Source: Serinus canaria (taxonomy: Eukaryota; Chordata; Aves; Passeriformes; Fringillidae). Taken from it: a stretch of 64,000 nt of DNA. A program made the translations under genes and the position numbers. Shown here in pieces: positions 60,310 to 64,000 of the stretch. The notes below the pieces were generated by a model. It saw only the letters and a program-made list of their open reading frames with translations. It ran no database searches and was not told the origin of the DNA. The stretch is taken from positions 6,115,719-6,179,718 of the forward strand of contig NC_066323.1 of the NCBI RefSeq assembly GCF_022539315.1, given 5' to 3'. The first letter of the stretch is position 1. Each line of letters starts with the position of its first letter.

Positions 60310-60328
60310 GGGGAGGGGGAGGGAGGGG
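60310..60328 (+). other. compact G-quadruplex motif
   Basis: The sequence ggggagggggagggagggg has four G-runs separated by single As, the most stable class of predicted G-quadruplex. It is not embedded in a CpG-rich region. Confidence 0.7.
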
Positions 60329-60334
60329 ATCACT

Positions 60335-63300
60335 GCACCCACAGGCAGAGAGCAATGACAGGGCTAGGAGCAGTTATCCTGTTAAATGAGAGTTTTGCTG
60401 TTTCCCTCAGTGAGAGCTGAATTATATCCTTCAGCAGGCGCAGAGTTCGATTGCTGCTTTTGAGAAATGTAGCTGGAATAAATACTGGATGTGTCCCAGA
60501 TGAGGTTTTCCCCTCACTATATTCTCTAATTTCCTTCATACAGGAGGAATACTTGTATTTGCTGCTTTCCCTCCTTATGCATTTGCTATGAGGGTTTTGA
60601 GCCCAAAGGCCCTCACTTTGAATAGAAATGAAGCTTTTGGTGTTTCCTCTATTTAAAGGAGGCAAGCAAAGCAACTGGAGGATGCATTGCTTCAGCCCTG
60701 ACCTATTTCTATGCTCAGCACATTTTTCCCCCTCCAGGGACATGAGGAGCTGTCCCAAACCCTGGGGCTGCTTTCCAGTTCTCTGGAATGTCCCTTGCAG
60801 CAGGGCTGGAGGGGAGCAGACCCTCTGAGGGGCAGCAGCACAGGGCTCTCTCCCTTTGCTGCCTGTGAACTGTAAGAAAAATGTCATTTATCAGGGAAGG
60901 TGCTCCACACATATTTAACACTGAAAGGGAATCTCAGGAGCAGACACATAAGGCAATCACATGTGTGTTTTTCAGTCCTAATTAGACTGAACTCCATAAT
61001 TGTGAGATGCATTTCTGACTCTTTTTTTTTTTTTTTTCCATTAAAGAAATACCCCCTCTTTTATCAAGGCTGAGCTAAACCCCAAGTGGAAAGGTGAGGG
61101 AAGGAGGAATAATTAATGATGATGAAGATTCTGCCTGCCATGGGAGCACTGCTGCATTTCCCAGTAAAGTTTACCCCTGCAGCACAGGAAGCCCCTCTGT
61201 GATGCTCCTGGGACCAGGGAGGGCTGGCCAGGGCTGGCTTGTCCCCAGCATGGGGGCAATTAAGGGACTTTTGTCAGGGTGTGTTTAGCTCCATGGACTC
61301 CAGTGATTTTCACAGGTGTTGAATGTATGACAGAGCTCTGAGGGGATGGACATTCCATGAGAGGGTTGCCACCCTTAGCAGTTATTTCTGGGATGGAAGG
61401 GGCTTGGAAGGGCTGAGATGGGCATTGTTCAGAGGGGTGTGATGGTTGCCATCTTTCCAGTAGGATCAGTCATTCAGAAGAACCCAGACACCCAGACTGG
61501 GAGGACTGGGAGCAGTGAAATATCTGGGGTTTGGGTGATAGGGCTCGGCTTGGGACGGATCTGAAATCCACAATTGCAATTCACGGAGGAGAATTAAATA
61601 TTTGGAAGGGTGGATTTACACAGTTTGAAGGCAGCTCACCTTCCTTCTGCCCAGCACAGGCAGCGTGGTGCCTCACACAGAGCAGGCAGGGGCAGGGAGG
61701 TGACATTGTTGATGTCACACGTGGGCAGCATCGGTGACAGCAGCAGGGAGGGTCAGCTCAGCATCCTCTGCCCAGCTGGGTGCAGATGGTTTTCACCACA
61801 CACCAGCATGACAAAGGCACCTCTCAAGAGCTGAGCCATTCCATGCAGTGGGGGTGTTGTTGAGGATGGGGACATGTGGGGGGCTGACACAGCTTTATTA
61901 TGCCTCATAAAAATAAATTTGGGAGAGATATAAAAAAAACCACTTCCATTTGAAAAGAGGGAGGAATAAGGCAGATAAAAGATATGAATTTTTCCTCCAA
62001 GACAGACTGCTAAATAGGCTCTTCTTGTTCACTGAGGCTCAGTAATGCAAGTTGACAGGATATTAAGGTTATTCCAGGTTCTTCTGTCTCCCAGGGTCAT
62101 AAGCCTTCTGCTATGCATGTTAATCCATCTTAGCATTCCTCCGAGTAGCTGCATAAGTAGGGCAATCGGTTTAGTATGTATTCTTTCCATTTACAGCCTG
62201 GCTGGGAGGAGAAACCTACTAATTAACAGAATACCCCTGGAAAATCAGGAGTCATTTTAATAATACAGAGACTCCGCACAACGTTCTGCAATTAAAGATA
62301 AACCTTCCTCTGAAACATTTCAGGGGTGAGAGGAGGAGGCCATCCAAGAGAGAAGGACCCTGGAGGAGTTTATCCTGCAGCTCTTCCCTCTGCCCTTCTC
62401 TTCCCCTGGCTGCTGCCACATAAGGCTGGTGAGCCACATCTCTCTGTGACTGAAGAGGAAACAAGAGCCTGAGTCTCACTGCAGCTCCCTGTGAGCTCAG
62501 GATTTTTTCCCAAATGGCAGCTGAAAAGTTCCTGTCCATGCTGTGCCAGAGGATTCTCCCACACCATGGGCATCATGCCATGGACTATTAACCCCTTCAT
62601 GCCACAGCCTGTCTGACCAAGCCATGCCTCCCCAGCCCTGGGTGTGCCACACACCTGGATATATTCCCCTTTTCCCAGGTGATTTAAGACCCCACAAGCT
62701 TTTAAGCAGCTGCTGCAATGACATCAGTTAAAAATAATAGTGCTCGTTTTGAGGCTGAAAAGTCAAATAACCGCCCTGAAATTTGCCACTTTCTCACCTT
62801 GTTCAGCATGAATCGTTCCCAAGTTCCCAAGTGCTTTCCAAATTATCTAATATTGCCTGAAAACCATTTCCCTGTCTTGATACTTGTGCTTGTTTTGGGG
62901 AATACTCAAGCACAGAGCAGAGCTGGGGGTTCCTCTGCCCCCCACTGCTCAGCTGCTGTGGCAAGAGATCCTCTGAGACTGAATGTGGCAGCATTCAATT
63001 AAAATGAATTAGTACAAACAATTATAAAACTATCTATTTTGCTTTTAGCTGGCCTTTAACAAGGTTTGGGGTTTTTATTTCCTTTTATCATTTCTGCAAG
63101 AAATGAGAAGTATTTGCCCTGATGTCTGCTTGAGCCAGAGGCTTTAACCAGGCAGCTGTTCAGATGCTTCCATCCTTAACTCTTCCAGCAGTGATGGGAA
63201 TTCTCTTCTGCTCCCCAGCTGGGGGATGGGGTTTGCCTAACCCTGGATAATCTGTCCTTTCTGCAGCTACAGGCTGCAGGGGAAAAAAACAGATGTAGCA

Positions 63301-64000
63301 TTTCTTGATCTCTGACACAGAGTGAGTTAAGTAATTTCACCTTTAAGGTTGGGATTTTTTTCTGAAAGACAGAAGGAGACAGCTCAAAGCTAATATCCCC
63401 TTCTAGGGAAAGACTTGCTGTAGATCAAAAAAGGCTCCTGAACTCCAGCCAGCAGAGGCTGGTGGGAATAGCCCCACTGCTGACACGAATTTGGGATCAG
63501 GTCTCCATGTGTGAACTCTCTACCACAACTGCCAAGTGTGGTCACTTTCCCAAAGCTTTTGTCAGAGATATTATGGGCAGATCTCACCACAAAAGCAATG
63601 GCATTCCTAAGGACAAGGAAGAACTGGGAAAAGGGTGATGTTTGGGATCAGAGATCTCTGTAACACCCCCAAAATCAGTGTGACATGGGGCTGCACCAGA
63701 CAGAGCACGGCCACATGGTGCTGGAAGCCAGCAGGGTTTTATTCCTGGAGAGGTGATGGAGAATCATGAAATGTTCTACATCTTCCCTGTCAGAAACTGG
63801 AATGCAGCATGAGCTGTGCAATCCAGCAGAGAGGGCAGGGGAAATTCAATGAGTGTATTTATAGATAAGAAGTGAGATTGTTTTCAGTCATTGAGAGGAA
63901 AACATCTCTTTTCTGTCCACCATCAGCTTTGACTTAGGTAACAGACTGTAACTTCACTTAACTCAACTTTTGAAAAGTGCCATGGCTCTGACAGCACTGG
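60335..64000. other. unique sequence, no gene recognised
   Basis: Contains a T16 run at about 61022-61037 and otherwise low-CpG DNA. The 185-codon minus-strand frame at 60330-60887 has no domain. The 61840-62040 and 63000-63390 parts are AT-rich with no open frames. No repeat family was recognised. Confidence 0.5.

Noticed and set aside
60260..60310. CR1-like phrase 'caaggttggaccacgatccc'
   Set aside because: No continuation into a CR1 tail on either side.
60330..60887. 185-codon minus-strand frame
   Set aside because: No recognisable domain. Length is within what chance gives in 64 kb.
1..64000. CRISPR arrays, operons, phage or plasmid functions, tRNA or rRNA genes
   Set aside because: No regularly spaced direct repeats with unique spacers, no ribosome-binding-site-led gene strings, and no cloverleaf or rRNA signature sequences were seen. 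The sequence is vertebrate in character.

Overview
This window looks like vertebrate, specifically avian (probably songbird), nuclear DNA with no recognisable protein-coding gene. The clearest evidence is a set of nine 5'-truncated CR1 LINE copies, the dominant interspersed repeat of bird genomes. Several keep the last codons of the CR1 reverse-transcriptase reading frame, and most end in the CR1 3' signature (a 'ttccaacc'-type motif followed by ATTCTATG-like octamers). Two older MIR-type SINE relics and several fragments resembling deep amniote retroposon tails are also present. CpG is sparse across nearly all of the sequence. All of this fits a long intron or an intergenic stretch. I found no exon, splice-bounded conserved frame, tRNA, rRNA, CRISPR array or prokaryotic-style operon that I could defend.

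Layout. 0-7 kb: unique AT-rich DNA with a long (CA)n array near 1.9 kb, a G-run next to it, and an L2/MIR-like tail near 7.0 kb. 7-13 kb: three CR1 copies (7.15, 9.45 and 12.5 kb), a perfect 13-bp hairpin touching the first, an inverted/direct repeat module at 9.57-9.94 kb, and a 45-bp minisatellite at 12.25 kb. 13-23 kb: a second (CA)n/(GA)n array, a small CpG cluster at 15.2 kb, two short old-repeat motifs (17.5 and 20.9 kb) and CR1 copies at 18.0 and 22.8 kb. 23-36 kb: mostly unique DNA with a 27-bp minisatellite at 28.95 kb, long poly-T/poly-A tracts and a MIR relic at 36.1 kb. 36-45 kb: CR1 copies at 38.5 (+) and 42.3 kb (-), a 17-bp tandem repeat, a (TTG)7 tract and two ancient retroposon-like tails close together (44.0 and 44.6 kb). 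45-64 kb: a MIR relic (50.1 kb), the window's only sizeable CpG-rich block (51.35-51.72 kb), CR1 copies at 51.9 (+) and 54.6 kb (-), a 27-bp tandem duplication, and about 9 kb of unrecognised unique DNA with poly-T tracts and a compact G-quadruplex motif.

The many open frames of 60-290 codons are best read as chance. They lack recognisable domains, overlap on opposite strands, and often lie over simple repeats whose period is a multiple of three. I found no undescribed gene system. The items most worth a second look are the CpG-rich block at 51.4 kb, the inverted-repeat module at 9.6-9.9 kb, the hairpins at two CR1 edges, and the scattered ancient amniote repeat motifs. Repeat family names rest on remembered consensus patterns and were not checked by a search.
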